Shown in pieces: positions 1 through 9,252 of a stretch of 48,903 bases of DNA. The notes under the pieces are model-generated. The model saw only the letters and a program-made list of their open reading frames with translations. It made no database searches and was not told the origin of the DNA. The stretch is from Bacteroidota bacterium. Lineage in GTDB: Bacteria > Bacteroidota > Bacteroidia > 2-12-FULL-35-15. The DNA lies in contig JAHEYB010000015.1 of assembly GCA_023251805.1 (NCBI GenBank), forward strand, positions 13,415-62,317, read 5' to 3'. The stretch's first letter is position 1; each line of letters begins with the position of its first letter. The position numbers and the translations under genes are program-made.

Positions 1-660
1 GTCCAACTCCTAATGCTGTTACTCCGGATGTTGGAGAAGATGGTGTAGTGATTGTTCCTGCACCGCTAATCAATGTCCAGGTTCCTGTTCCTGTAGTTGG
101 GGCATTGGCCCCAAGCGTAGCGGTTGTTCCGCAAACTGTTTGGTCGCCTCCTGCAGCAGAAACAGTAGGAGCAGCAACACCTGTAATAGTTACCTGATCA
201 GTACTTGCAGGACAAGGCGCACTCGTGATTGTCCACTGAAATACATTTGGTCCCACACCCAATGCTGTTACTCCGGATGTCGGAGAAGTAGGAGTAGTAA
301 TGGTTCCCGCACCGCTAATCAATGTCCATGTTCCTGTTCCGGTAGTTGGAGTATTTCCAGCAAGAGTAGCAGTAGTTCCACAAACTGTTTGGTCGCCTCC
401 TGCAGCTGAAGTTGTTGGGCCACCTGTGCTTGTAATTGTTACCTGATCGGTTGACGTTCCGCATGGAGGATTTGAAATTGTCCATTGAAACACATTCGCT
501 CCAAGTCCAAGTGCTGTGACAGTTGAAGTAGGAGAAGAAGGAGTTGTGATTGTTCCGGCACCGCTAATTAATGTCCATGTTCCTGTTCCTGCAGCTGGAA
601 CGTTTCCAGCAAATGTTGCAGAGGTAGCACAAACTGTTTGGTCGCCCCCAGCAGCGGATG
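1..660 (-). repeat. Tandem 249-bp coding repeats (about 2.6 copies visible)
   Basis: The string CAAACTGTTTGGTCGCC recurs at 132, 381 and (with one change just after it) 630, an exact 249-base period equal to 83 codons. DNA identity between copies is high, including at silent positions, so the copies are recent or kept alike by recombination. They encode consecutive Ig-like domains of the giant protein and continue past the left edge. Confidence 0.9.
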
Positions 661-2524
661 TTGTAGGTGAGGTATTTACGGTAACTGTAACAGGGATAGT
701 ATAAGTACCCGGACAAAATCCTACATAATAAGTTGTTGTTGCTACTAAAACTGGAGTTGTGTAAGTAGTGCCAGTTCCCAAAACAGCGCCACCAACTTGT
801 GCATTGTACCAAGTAATTGTACCAGGTATGCTACCCACTAAACTAGCAGTTAATGTTGCGGTATTTCCAGAACAAATTGTTTGATTTGCAACGTTTATTG
901 TATCGGTGCTAATCGCTTGATTTGTTAGTCCGGCTGCTCCTCTTGTTGCTCCGTTTGGAATAAATTCTGTTAACCCTGCAGAGTTTGTCGTTCCATTTGC
1001 TCCACCGTTTACTGTTGTAGCAATTGCTCCCGATGAGATAGCGATGTATCCGCCACCGCCTCCGCCACCTGGTCCTTCAGCCTCATTCACTCCACCCAAA
1101 AGAATTTGATTTCCGCCAACACCGCCATTTGCAGATGCAGTGATTCCTGAAACAGCACCAATGGAATTTAAAATAATTGTTCCACCTCCACCAGCTCCAC
1201 CAGCTCCGTCTATTCCAAAAAACACTCCTGAGTTGGTAGTGTTTGAGCCCACTGCACCATTTGCAGTAATTGTACCGGCACCTCCAATTGTTCCATAGCT
1301 TAACATATAAATCATTCCTCCGCCATTTCCTCCACTTCCTCCACAATTATTTTCTTGATCACCGGCACCGCCACCACCTCCTAAAAATATTTTTCCTGTT
1401 GTATAGTCTAATGGTCTGCCACCCCAACCTCCATTATTTTCTCTGTAATCTCCATTCCACAAATTAGTACCACCCGACTGAAAAGGCTTAGGTCCTTCGA
1501 GTGTAGCATCTCTATTTGCTGATGAGAATGAATATCCACCTCTTCCTCCTCCGGAAGAAACGTGAGTAGAAAAAGTAACATTAATATCGCGATTCCAAGC
1601 TGCAACCCATCCTGCTCCGCCACTTATATCCGGATTTCCTTCACCATCCCAAACTCCTAATCCGGAGTTAGATCCACCACCGCCTCCCGCATTATGCGCA
1701 TCTCCACCGCCACCGCCATTACCCGCTACTCCTCTGCAATATCTTCCTGCAATAATATTGTAATCGGCTTGATAACCAAAAACACCTTCTCCTTTTTCGG
1801 CTCCTTCTGTAGCATCATTTCTAGCTACTTGTCCGCCTCCAAGTGTTGTAACATTATCGCCTACTCTCGAACCTCCTCTAAAACCTAATCCAGAAGTAGT
1901 GATGCTACCTCCGGCATTTATTGTGGTTGCTCCATACACTTCTACTGCAACAATTCCTCCCGTATAAATTCCACCAGCAGCCCAAGTTGGACAGGTTAAA
2001 ACTCCTGTTCCGGTTACGGTTAACGTATTGTATCTTGGAACACGAATTACCTGAACTCTTCCAGCAGCCGTGTAGTTATTCTTAACGGTACAATCAACTG
2101 TAATTGTTGTGGCTGAAGGAACTGCTCTTACTTGACAAAATTCATAATTCCCACAATTATTATAAGAAGAAATAGCGCCCCAATTTACATCATTTGGAAA
2201 GCCATAGAATTGTCCGCTTCCTGCAGGAAACTCTACAGAAGAGCTTCCTGCTGAGCTAACCCCTTGCATTTGAATAATCATAATTAAGTCACCAGCCGCT
2301 AAACTATTTCCTGCTCCGAAACGAACATTTGCATTTAGCCCGCTCGCAGCAACAGTAATAGTTGTAGTCACCCCACCTGTTGCATCAGCAGTAAGTGTGG
2401 TGTACTCATTTACAATTGTACCTCCTGCATTTACAATTCTATTTCCATCAATTCCTCTTTGAGCAAATGATACAGAAGTTGCAAGACAAAAAATAAACAA
2501 TAAAAAAGGATTGGCAATTTTCAT
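1..2524 (-). CDS. Giant secreted repeat protein, N-terminal part (C-terminus beyond window)
   Basis: My own reverse-strand translation is open from the ATG at 2524 to the window edge, giving about 841 visible residues. It begins with a typical signal peptide (residues 1-21, ending VSFAQ). Residues about 200-510 are extremely rich in Gly, Asn and Ala with GGGGG runs, a low-complexity surface region. Residues about 538-607 match the Ig-like (Ig_7 type) domain common in Bacteroidota surface proteins, with motif QTICSGNTATL and a CPGTYTIPVTV end. From about residue 620 there are near-identical 83-residue Ig-like repeats, each with AAGGDQTVC and GTGTWTLISGAGTI. This composition is usual for cell-surface adhesins exported by T9SS, but the sorting domain that would prove it lies outside the window. 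Adhesin function is inference; the reading frame, signal peptide and repeats are seen directly. Confidence 0.85.
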   Translation of the reverse strand, partial: MKIANPFLLFIFCLATSVSFAQRGIDGNRIVNAGGTIVNEYTTLTADATGGVTTTITVAASGLNANVRFGAGNSLAAGDLIMIIQMQGVSSAGSSSVEFPAGSGQFYGFPNDVNWGAISSYNNCGNYEFCQVRAVPSATTITVDCTVKNNYTAAGRVQVIRVPRYNTLTVTGTGVLTCPTWAAGGIYTGGIVAVEVYGATTINAGGSITTSGLGFRGGSRVGDNVTTLGGGQVARNDATEGAEKGEGVFGYQADYNIIAGRYCRGVAGNGGGGGDAHNAGGGGGSNSGLGVWDGEGNPDISGGAGWVAAWNRDINVTFSTHVSSGGGRGGYSFSSANRDATLEGPKPFQSGGTNLWNGDYRENNGGWGGRPLDYTTGKIFLGGGGGAGDQENNCGGSGGNGGGMIYMLSYGTIGGAGTITANGAVGSNTTNSGVFFGIDGAGGAGGGGTIILNSIGAVSGITASANGGVGGNQILLGGVNEAEGPGGGGGGGYIAISSGAIATTVNGGANGTTNSAGLTEFIPNGATRGAAGLTNQAISTDTINVANQTICSGNTATLTASLVGSIPGTITWYNAQVGGAVLGTGTTYTTPVLVATTTYYVGFCPGTYTIPVTVTVNTSPTTSAAGGDQTVCATSATFAGNVPAAGTGTWTLISGAGTITTPSSPTSTVTALGLGANVFQWTISNPPCGTSTDQVTITSTGGPTTSAAGGDQTVCGTTATLAGNTPTTGTGTWTLISGAGTITTPTSPTSGVTALGVGPNVFQWTITSAPCPASTDQVTITGVAAPTVSAAGGDQTVCGTTATLGANAPTTGTGTWTLISGAGTITTPSSPTSGVTALGVG

Positions 2525-2634
2525 ACGATTAAAATAAGCTGTTTACAAATTCCTTCCTTTTGCGAAAGGATAAATTTTTAGCCAATGTAAAAGAAATTTA
2601 TCGGATTTCCAATAATCCCATAAGCTTCTTTATA

Positions 2635-3885
2635 TCAGATGCTTATTTCTTTAAAAGGGTTGCGTGGAACCCATTCGGAAGGCTTTAAATAATCAACAAA
2701 AGGTTTGATTATTCTGTTGGATAAAGGGTTTCTATGACGGATATAGCAGGTAAGCTCTAGCGCTTCAGCTCCCAAGGTACTTTTAATCTCAGATGCTGTT
2801 CTTCCTAAAAAGAGGTGTTTGGCCTTTTTGTTGAGGCTATCTTTCACATAATCGTATAGAATATTTTGATACAATTCTAATTCCTTGTTGATAGAATAAT
2901 TCAAACCAACAAAATGCGCCTCTATTTCATTTTCTAAAATAAATGTGCTTCTAAACCCAATTAATTTTTGTTCATGATAGTAGCCTACAAAATGAAATTT
3001 TTCGGCCAAGACTTTTTTCATTTCTGCAAAATAAGATGGAGTAAGGGATGCCATTCTGAATTTTGCTTTTAAATGCACATTGTTATATAACTCAAGAATT
3101 TTTTTTGAATTTGATTTTATGTCTTCTACTGAAAAATCTTTTCGTTCAATTTCGTTTCCTTTTTTTACAATATTTTTTGCTCTGTTGCGATATTTTTTAC
3201 TCATCGCATTCAAGTATTCATCAAAAGTATCCCAATGAATATCTAAAACCATGTTGGGTTCTACTAAAAAATCGTGGTATTTGTATTCGCCAAATTCTTT
3301 TGTGTGTTGAACGGAGGAAGAATAAAAATCTTTTACCAGTACCATGGCGATTTTGCCGTTCAATTTTTCAGCATCGCTAATCCGATGAATGACATCTGCT
3401 AAAGCGTCTACGGTTTCGGTTTTATCTATTTCGGGAATAGACGTGAAGCCATGTTCGCCACTTACAAATGCATTTCCGCATATGAGAACTCGCATGTTTA
3501 TTCTGTCAGCACTTTTTATCAAGTGGTTGGTTAAATATTTTTTCAGATAATTAGTTATGACACAAGAGAACTCTTTGTCTTCCTGTTCTATATTGCTTCC
3601 AAAACTTTCTGAAGTGAAATCAATTACTTGAAAGTAGGCAATCGCAACCGGTTTTTTTGATTCATAAATAATAGCATAATGAAAATGCATATTGTCAGGA
3701 CGCTCATTTTCTAAAACCGTTAAAAAAGGAAGTTGTAGAAATTCACTTCCATAATTTACAACCTTATTCCAATGTTCTGTGTTTATCATTGAAACAGAAT
3801 CGTAAACAGCAAATGCAAAATCAGAGGACTTTTTTAGAAGACCTGATTTTTTTTTACTTGGTATTTTAGAGCAAGAAATTAGCAT
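2635..3885 (-). CDS. FemAB/GNAT-like acyltransferase family protein
   Basis: This 416-residue protein has no signal peptide and is probably cytoplasmic. Residues about 215-370 look like an acyl-CoA or aminoacyl transferase fold of the GNAT/FemAB-like superfamily: a KYRNRAKNIVKKG helix, then KFHFVGYYHEQKLIGFRSTF and EIEAHFVGLNY strands, then a helix with LYQNILYDYV and the HLFLGRTASEIKSTLG segment. The family includes peptidoglycan-bridge-like transferases and uncharacterised members; the substrate cannot be told from sequence. The first 30 residues are Lys/Ser-rich and a later Met (residue 33) is possible as start. It lies 12 bases downstream of the DUF885 peptidase gene on the same strand, so co-transcription is likely, though a functional link is not evident. 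Confidence 0.6.
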   Translation of the reverse strand: MLISCSKIPSKKKSGLLKKSSDFAFAVYDSVSMINTEHWNKVVNYGSEFLQLPFLTVLENERPDNMHFHYAIIYESKKPVAIAYFQVIDFTSESFGSNIEQEDKEFSCVITNYLKKYLTNHLIKSADRINMRVLICGNAFVSGEHGFTSIPEIDKTETVDALADVIHRISDAEKLNGKIAMVLVKDFYSSSVQHTKEFGEYKYHDFLVEPNMVLDIHWDTFDEYLNAMSKKYRNRAKNIVKKGNEIERKDFSVEDIKSNSKKILELYNNVHLKAKFRMASLTPSYFAEMKKVLAEKFHFVGYYHEQKLIGFRSTFILENEIEAHFVGLNYSINKELELYQNILYDYVKDSLNKKAKHLFLGRTASEIKSTLGAEALELTCYIRHRNPLSNRIIKPFVDYLKPSEWVPRNPFKEISI

Positions 3886-3897
3886 AGGTACATAACA

Positions 3898-5664
3898 TTA
3901 CTTAGGTGATTTAGTCATTTCTGACAGCATCAATTCTTTAATATATTTCACTGGGGCGCTTCCATAACTTAAAAATTTTTCATGAAAAATTTTTAAATTA
4001 AATTTATCCCCTTCTTGTTTTTTTAGCGTTTCTCTAAAATCATATATTTCGGAATAACCGCTAAAATAGGAGCAGAGTTGAACTTGGGTAACAGATACTC
4101 TTTTCCATTTTCCTTCTGCTTCAGCATTTTGTTGAAAAGCTTCATTTATCAATAGATTTAGAGCATCTCCCTTGCTCATTTCTTTTGTGTGTACACTGTA
4201 ATCTAAAATAGTATTGCAGGTAGTTCTTAAATTCCATTTATAATACATTAACCACATTTCATCACTGTTTTCATAACCGCTTTCCAACATCATTCGTTCG
4301 GTATAAACGGCCCAACCTTCTACCATTGCTCCGTTTCCAAAGATTGATTTTATCAAACTAGGCGATTGATTGCTATAAACTAATTGTGTATAATGCCCGG
4401 GAATTGCTTCGTGAATATTCAATATTTGCAAGATGTAATAGTTGTATTCACGCAAATAACTTTCTGCTCTTTCTTTATCCCAGCCCGCTAAACTGCCAAC
4501 GTTGTAATACGTGTTGCCGTTTTTGTCATATGGTCCGGGAGCAGAAATAGAAGCACCTGCAACTCCTGCCATATAATCGGGCTCTCTCCTTACAACGAGT
4601 GGTTTGGATGGGTCAATATAAATCAAATCTTTTTGCTTAATGAAATCAATTAACACCGGCATTTGTTTTTCGATGGCCGATTGAAACTCTTCCGGTTTAA
4701 CATGTTTTTCAGAAATTTTATCAATTACTTGTTTAATGAGCACTAACTTGTCGGCAGGTTTCGCTACTTTGCTCATATATTTTTCCCAAAGTTTATCGGC
4801 TAGTTCAAACATTTTCTCGTGCAATTCTTTTTTACGAGCCAAGGCTTTTTCGTAAACTTCATCAGCAGTATACCCACTTTGGATGTCGAATTCAAATTTC
4901 TTCGCATATAATTCTTTCCCTAAACGAAAACTTCTCGGTGTCTTATTCTTTAAATTATCTAACCATTTAGCAAAATCCTTAATTACCTCAACCGATTGTT
5001 TCGCAGTAGCTTCAATGGATTGCTTTTCTTGTTCACTAAAATGAACTTTGTTTAAGGCTTCGTGAAGGTCAACTTCAAAAACAGAAATACCACCTAAATT
5101 TTGGTCGATTGCTAATTGCGTGTGTTCTAGTGTAGGATTTTTAATGTTCTTTTTTGCTGCTTCATAATAAGAAGGTATGTAAGTCATTTTTAAATAAAAA
5201 TTTCTTAAGCGCACATCCAAAGAATCATAATTGCCATTTAATATCTCAGCAAAAGAACCTGAAACATTATACTCTGAAGGATTCCACTCATATGATTTTT
5301 GTTCTTTGATAGACCATTCAAGTGATTTCAATTGATTGTCAATCATATGATAATCCGTTTTATTATTGTCGGATAATCCATTAATATCAAAAGATTTTAA
5401 GGAATCTAAATTGGCTTTAGTGAACTCTAATTCCTTTGTCCGTTGAGCATCATTTGGAATAGTCAAAATGCTATCATACTTGTGATAGCCCTGTGAACTA
5501 GCCCAGCCCGGATAAATTTTCCAAAGGTTTTCAATAAATTGTTCTTTGTATTTATCAAATTGTGGATTCATGTCAGCAACGCTTTTTGTTTCAGTAGTTG
5601 TTGAATCGCCCCCGCAAGAAGCAACAGAAATGCAAATAATTCCAGCTAAAAAAATATGTTTCAT
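3898..5664 (-). CDS. DUF885 family lipoprotein, putative zinc metallopeptidase
   Basis: The 588-residue protein starts with a lipoprotein signal (SVASCGGD, lipid-bearing Cys17), so it should sit in the periplasm or outer membrane. The DUF885 signature is clear: HEAIPGHY at residues 418-425, and VEGWAVYTERM beginning near residue 448. In this family the two His and the following Glu (about residue 449) are believed to bind zinc, as in HExxH peptidases. Length is normal for the family. Peptidase activity is a family-level inference; substrates are unknown. It diverges from the prolyl oligopeptidase lipoprotein gene at 5835 across a 170-base shared upstream region, which suggests joint use in exported peptide breakdown. 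A TACCTTTA box on the minus strand (5690-5683) could be its -7 element, but no well-spaced -33 partner was found. Confidence 0.85.
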   Translation of the reverse strand: MKHIFLAGIICISVASCGGDSTTTETKSVADMNPQFDKYKEQFIENLWKIYPGWASSQGYHKYDSILTIPNDAQRTKELEFTKANLDSLKSFDINGLSDNNKTDYHMIDNQLKSLEWSIKEQKSYEWNPSEYNVSGSFAEILNGNYDSLDVRLRNFYLKMTYIPSYYEAAKKNIKNPTLEHTQLAIDQNLGGISVFEVDLHEALNKVHFSEQEKQSIEATAKQSVEVIKDFAKWLDNLKNKTPRSFRLGKELYAKKFEFDIQSGYTADEVYEKALARKKELHEKMFELADKLWEKYMSKVAKPADKLVLIKQVIDKISEKHVKPEEFQSAIEKQMPVLIDFIKQKDLIYIDPSKPLVVRREPDYMAGVAGASISAPGPYDKNGNTYYNVGSLAGWDKERAESYLREYNYYILQILNIHEAIPGHYTQLVYSNQSPSLIKSIFGNGAMVEGWAVYTERMMLESGYENSDEMWLMYYKWNLRTTCNTILDYSVHTKEMSKGDALNLLINEAFQQNAEAEGKWKRVSVTQVQLCSYFSGYSEIYDFRETLKKQEGDKFNLKIFHEKFLSYGSAPVKYIKELMLSEMTKSPK

Positions 5665-5807
5665 AGATGAGTTTTTGTGTGCTAAAGGTAGTTATTTTTG
5701 ACCTACAAATGGCATCTTAACAGAAAATAACAATTAGAAATTTTAAAGCCATTCATCCCACCTAACTGCCATTAATCATTTTATAAAATGTGGCACGTTA
5801 AATTTCT

Positions 5808-5815
5808 TATTTTTG
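5808..5815 (+). promoter_or_regulatory. Putative Bacteroidota -7 promoter box for the prolyl oligopeptidase gene
   Basis: TATTTTTG matches the TAnnTTTG -7 consensus of the Bacteroidota primary sigma factor. It ends 19 bases before the ATG at 5835, implying a short 5' leader. No TTTG-type -33 box is visible at the usual distance. Confidence 0.5.
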
Positions 5816-5834
5816 AAGAAATAATTCTAAAATT

Positions 5835-7958
5835 ATGTACAAAAAATTTTCGCCCATCATTCTTCTGACCATTTTCGCTGCATGCGGAAATAATGAACCA
5901 AAAGTAGAACAAGCCAAACTCGTTTATCCCCTTACTAGAAAAACGGATACGGTAGACACTTATTTTGGAACAAAAATTCCTGATCCCTACCGTTGGTTAG
6001 AAGATGATAAATCAGCTGAAACAGGTGAATGGGTGAAAGCTCAGAACAAAGTTACTTTCGATTATTTAGCCACTATTCCTTTTCGTGATAAACTAAAAGA
6101 ACGTCTAACTAAAATTTGGAATTTTGCAAAAGTAAGTGCTCCTTTTAAAAAAGGGAAAAATTATTTCTTTTATAAAAATGATGGAATTCAAAATCAAGCA
6201 GTTTTATATGTTCAAGAAGGTTTGGATGGAAAATCTAGGATTTTATTAGACCCAAACACTTTGGCGTCAGATGGAACAGCTTCATTGGGCGGAATGGCCA
6301 TAAGTAAAAATGGAAAGTATTTGGCTTATAGCATCAATAGGGCAGGAAGCGACTGGAGTGAAATTTATGCAATGGAAATTGAAAGTGGAAAAAAATTAGC
6401 GGATGAAATTAAATGGGTAAAATTTTCTGACATTGCTTGGAAAGGGGATGGTTTTTATTATAGCGCTTACGATGCTCCTAGCGGTGGAAGTGAACTTTCA
6501 AATAAAAATGAATTTCACAAAGTGTATTATCACAAAATTGGCGATGCTCAAAGTAAGGATGTATTGATTTACCAAGATAAAAAAAGCCCTCTAAGAAATT
6601 TTTCTGCTGGCATTACAGAAGACGAAAAACTTTTATTACTGTATGGTTCAGAATCAACTAGTGGAACTTCACTTGCTGTGAAGGAACTGGACAAGCCCAA
6701 TTCCGACTTCATTTGGTTGGTGAGCAATTTTGAAAACAATTATGCTGTTGTAAACAACGAAGGAAATAAATTATTTGTTGTTACGGATAAAGGCGCACCG
6801 AAATATCAGTTGTTAGAAATTGATATTCATAGAAAACCAGACTATGAAAATTGGAAAAAAATAATTCCTGAATCAACGGATTTGTTAGAGAGTGTTTCTT
6901 TGGCCTATGGAAAATTTGTTGCAAAATATTTGAAAGATGTGACAACCCGTTTGTATGTGTATGACAGGAACGGAAAAAAAGAAAGTGAAATTAAATTACC
7001 GGGTGTATGTAAGGTTGATGCCTTTGATAGCGATAAAGAGGATAGTCTCGCTTTCTTTTCCTTTAAGACATTCACAGCTCCTGATGTTGTGTATAAATAC
7101 AATATGGTATCAAATCAAATGACCGTTTGGTTCAAACCGGAAATTGATTTCAAATCGGACGATTATGAAACCAAACAAGTATTTTATACCAGTAAGGATG
7201 GAACAAAAATTCCTATGTTCATCACACATAAAAAAGGAATAAAGCTTGATGGAACCAATCCCTGCTTTTTATTCGGATATGGTGGATTCAATTCTTATTA
7301 CTCACCTGAATTTAGAATTGATAGAGCGGTGTTTTTAGAAAATGGAGGAGTTTATGCAATTCCAGGATTGCGGGGTGGTGGAGATTATGGTGAAGATTGG
7401 CACAAAGCAGGAACCAAATGTCAGAAACAAAATGTGTTTGACGATTTTATTGCAGCAGCAGAATATTTGATAAAAGAAAAATATACCTCTTCCTCCAAAT
7501 TAGCAATTCATGGTCGCTCTAACGGTGGTTTATTAATTGGTGCTGTTATGACACAGCGCCCCGATTTAGCCAAAGTTGCTATTCCAACAGTTGGCGTTTT
7601 AGACATGTTGCGTTTTCATAAATTTACAATTGGCTGGGCTTGGACGAGTGATTATGGTTCGAGTGAGAATAAAGAGGAATTTGATTGCATCTTAAAATAT
7701 TCCCCTTTGCACAACGTTAAGGAGGTGGAGTATCCTGCAACATTAGTAACAACAGGTGATCATGATGATAGAGTGGTGCCTGCACATTCTTTCAAGTACA
7801 TTGCTACATTGCAGGAAAAACAAAAAGGCTCAAATCCTGTTTTGGTTCGAATTGATACGAATGCCGGCCACGGAGCGGGAAAACCAACATCCAAGCAAAT
7901 TGAAGAGTATGCCGATATTTGGAGTTTTATTTTTTACAATTTAGGAATGACGTATTAA
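5835..7958 (+). CDS. Prolyl oligopeptidase (peptidase family S9A), lipoprotein
   Basis: This 707-residue serine peptidase cleaves short peptides after proline. The N-terminus is a lipoprotein signal (FAACGNN, Cys17), so the enzyme is exported and membrane anchored, unlike the cytosolic mammalian form. The start of the mature enzyme has the family motif YFGTKIPDPYRWLEDD. A beta-propeller fills roughly residues 90-440. The catalytic domain shows GRSNGG with Ser562, GDHDDRV with the predicted catalytic Asp644, and NAGHGAG with His679; the spacing agrees with porcine enzyme residues 554, 641 and 680. All three catalytic residues are present, so it is predicted active. The GH25 gene follows after 27 bases on the same strand, so the two may be co-transcribed. 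Confidence 0.93.
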   Translation: MYKKFSPIILLTIFAACGNNEPKVEQAKLVYPLTRKTDTVDTYFGTKIPDPYRWLEDDKSAETGEWVKAQNKVTFDYLATIPFRDKLKERLTKIWNFAKVSAPFKKGKNYFFYKNDGIQNQAVLYVQEGLDGKSRILLDPNTLASDGTASLGGMAISKNGKYLAYSINRAGSDWSEIYAMEIESGKKLADEIKWVKFSDIAWKGDGFYYSAYDAPSGGSELSNKNEFHKVYYHKIGDAQSKDVLIYQDKKSPLRNFSAGITEDEKLLLLYGSESTSGTSLAVKELDKPNSDFIWLVSNFENNYAVVNNEGNKLFVVTDKGAPKYQLLEIDIHRKPDYENWKKIIPESTDLLESVSLAYGKFVAKYLKDVTTRLYVYDRNGKKESEIKLPGVCKVDAFDSDKEDSLAFFSFKTFTAPDVVYKYNMVSNQMTVWFKPEIDFKSDDYETKQVFYTSKDGTKIPMFITHKKGIKLDGTNPCFLFGYGGFNSYYSPEFRIDRAVFLENGGVYAIPGLRGGGDYGEDWHKAGTKCQKQNVFDDFIAAAEYLIKEKYTSSSKLAIHGRSNGGLLIGAVMTQRPDLAKVAIPTVGVLDMLRFHKFTIGWAWTSDYGSSENKEEFDCILKYSPLHNVKEVEYPATLVTTGDHDDRVVPAHSFKYIATLQEKQKGSNPVLVRIDTNAGHGAGKPTSKQIEEYADIWSFIFYNLGMTY

Positions 7959-7985
7959 AAAAAATCAAAAAGGCAAAAATCAAAA

Positions 7986-9140
7986 ATGAAAAGCATGAAA
8001 TTTATTTTTTTTCTTTTTATTTTTTACCCTTTGTATATTTCTGCTCAAAATACTGAGTTCGTGCAACCTTGGTTGGATACTACCAAAGCCATAATTATTG
8101 ACCCTTATGGCGAAAATGAAATTGATTTTGATAAATTGATTACCGACAAAAGAGTTGTTGGAATAATTCATAAAGCATCTCAGCTTTATGGTGCAGATAA
8201 AAAATATTATGAAAGAAAATTAATTGCAAAACAAAAAGGTTTGCTTTGGGGTTCTTACCATTTGGGAATGAGAGGAGATCCTGTCATGCAAGCGAATTTT
8301 TACTTAGCAACCATTCAAAATGATTCATCTGAATTAATGGCGCTCGATTTAGAAGGCTTGGATACCGCTTCATTTATGAGTCTCAAAAATGCCGAACGTT
8401 TTATAAAGCGTATTCATGAAAAAACAGGCAGATATCCTTTGGTATATTGTAACAACTCCGTTCTGGAGGAAATCTCTAAAAATTATTCCGATACAAGTAT
8501 TTTTTCAAAATGTGGATTGTGGTATGCACGTTATTTAAAAGAACTTCCGGATTTTAATAAAAATGTTTGGACAAACTATACTCTTTGGCAATTTTCCTGT
8601 GAAGTAAATTGTACGGAAACTGGAAAGTGTTGGTACAATGTTCCCGGAACGCTATACGATATGGATGTAAATATTTATAATGGAACTGTGGAAGAATTGA
8701 AATCTCGTTGGCCACAGATTATGGTCGAAGATAGCTCTGTTGTTCCTGTTTTTTCAGGTACTTCAGCGTATAATTGGAGAAATGGCTTTGATTTGGATGG
8801 AGATAAAATCAATGATAAAATTAATTTCAGTTTTTCGGAAGGCGCGCATTGTTGCTACAAAATAATTATCGAATTGAGCTCTGATAAAAAAAACTATTCT
8901 TTTCCATTTGAAATGGATGGTGGCTATTTAAGTGGAGTAGATAATAGTCAGCCCAACCAATTTAATATCTCCAATATTGATTCAGATTCACTTCCTGAAA
9001 TCACTATGAAAATACAATCGTATAATGGGGAACTTTCTGCTATTCCTAAAAAATGGCAAAGGGAATATGGCTTCAAAACCAATTATATCATAATTCAGTA
9101 TCAAGATTCTCAACTGAATGTGAGCGACCAAAAAAGGTGA
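7986..9140 (+). CDS. Secreted glycoside hydrolase family 25 muramidase (lysozyme) with extra C-terminal domain
   Basis: The 384-residue protein has a signal peptide (residues 1-20, ending YISAQ). Residues about 33-235 are a GH25 domain, which cuts between MurNAc and GlcNAc in peptidoglycan. Key features are IIIDPYGENEIDF with Asp39, LLWGSYHLGMRG, MALDLEG with Asp121 and Glu123 (the DxE pair of this family), WTNYTLWQFS, and DMDVNIYNGT at 225-234. The catalytic set appears intact. About 130 residues follow that are not part of GH25; they contain DLDGDKINDKI (269-279) and NIDSDSLPEI, Asp-rich loops like calcium-binding FG-GAP repeats. The tail may bind a surface or metal, which is inference. It follows the S9 peptidase gene by 27 bases. 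Confidence 0.88.
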   Translation: MKSMKFIFFLFIFYPLYISAQNTEFVQPWLDTTKAIIIDPYGENEIDFDKLITDKRVVGIIHKASQLYGADKKYYERKLIAKQKGLLWGSYHLGMRGDPVMQANFYLATIQNDSSELMALDLEGLDTASFMSLKNAERFIKRIHEKTGRYPLVYCNNSVLEEISKNYSDTSIFSKCGLWYARYLKELPDFNKNVWTNYTLWQFSCEVNCTETGKCWYNVPGTLYDMDVNIYNGTVEELKSRWPQIMVEDSSVVPVFSGTSAYNWRNGFDLDGDKINDKINFSFSEGAHCCYKIIIELSSDKKNYSFPFEMDGGYLSGVDNSQPNQFNISNIDSDSLPEITMKIQSYNGELSAIPKKWQREYGFKTNYIIIQYQDSQLNVSDQKR

Positions 9141-9252
9141 TTTTCAGTTAGTTTGGCTGAAAATTGGCCATCAATTACTAAGAATATTTTCTTTCTTTTT
9201 TGTGTTAATCCTTCTTAATTTTTATTTTCGTTTTTATAATTTAAAAACGTCA

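Noticed and set aside
1-700. Regular repeats that could suggest a CRISPR array or satellite DNA
   Set aside because: The 249-base period is a multiple of three, stays open in one minus-strand frame and encodes Ig-like domains; there are no spacers.
140-1467. Several plus- and minus-strand ORFs of 60-90 codons
   Set aside because: They are antisense or off-frame shadows of the large minus-strand protein, with skewed Ser/Cys/Trp content and no leaders or domains.
9140-9164. Hairpin ATTTTCAG/CTGAAAAT after the GH25 gene as terminator
   Set aside because: Stem is AT-rich with no adjacent T run, so support is too weak to call.
9202-9252. Longer GTG start for the PNGase-like gene
   Set aside because: It would place a non-leader stretch in front of a good signal peptide beginning at the ATG at 9253.
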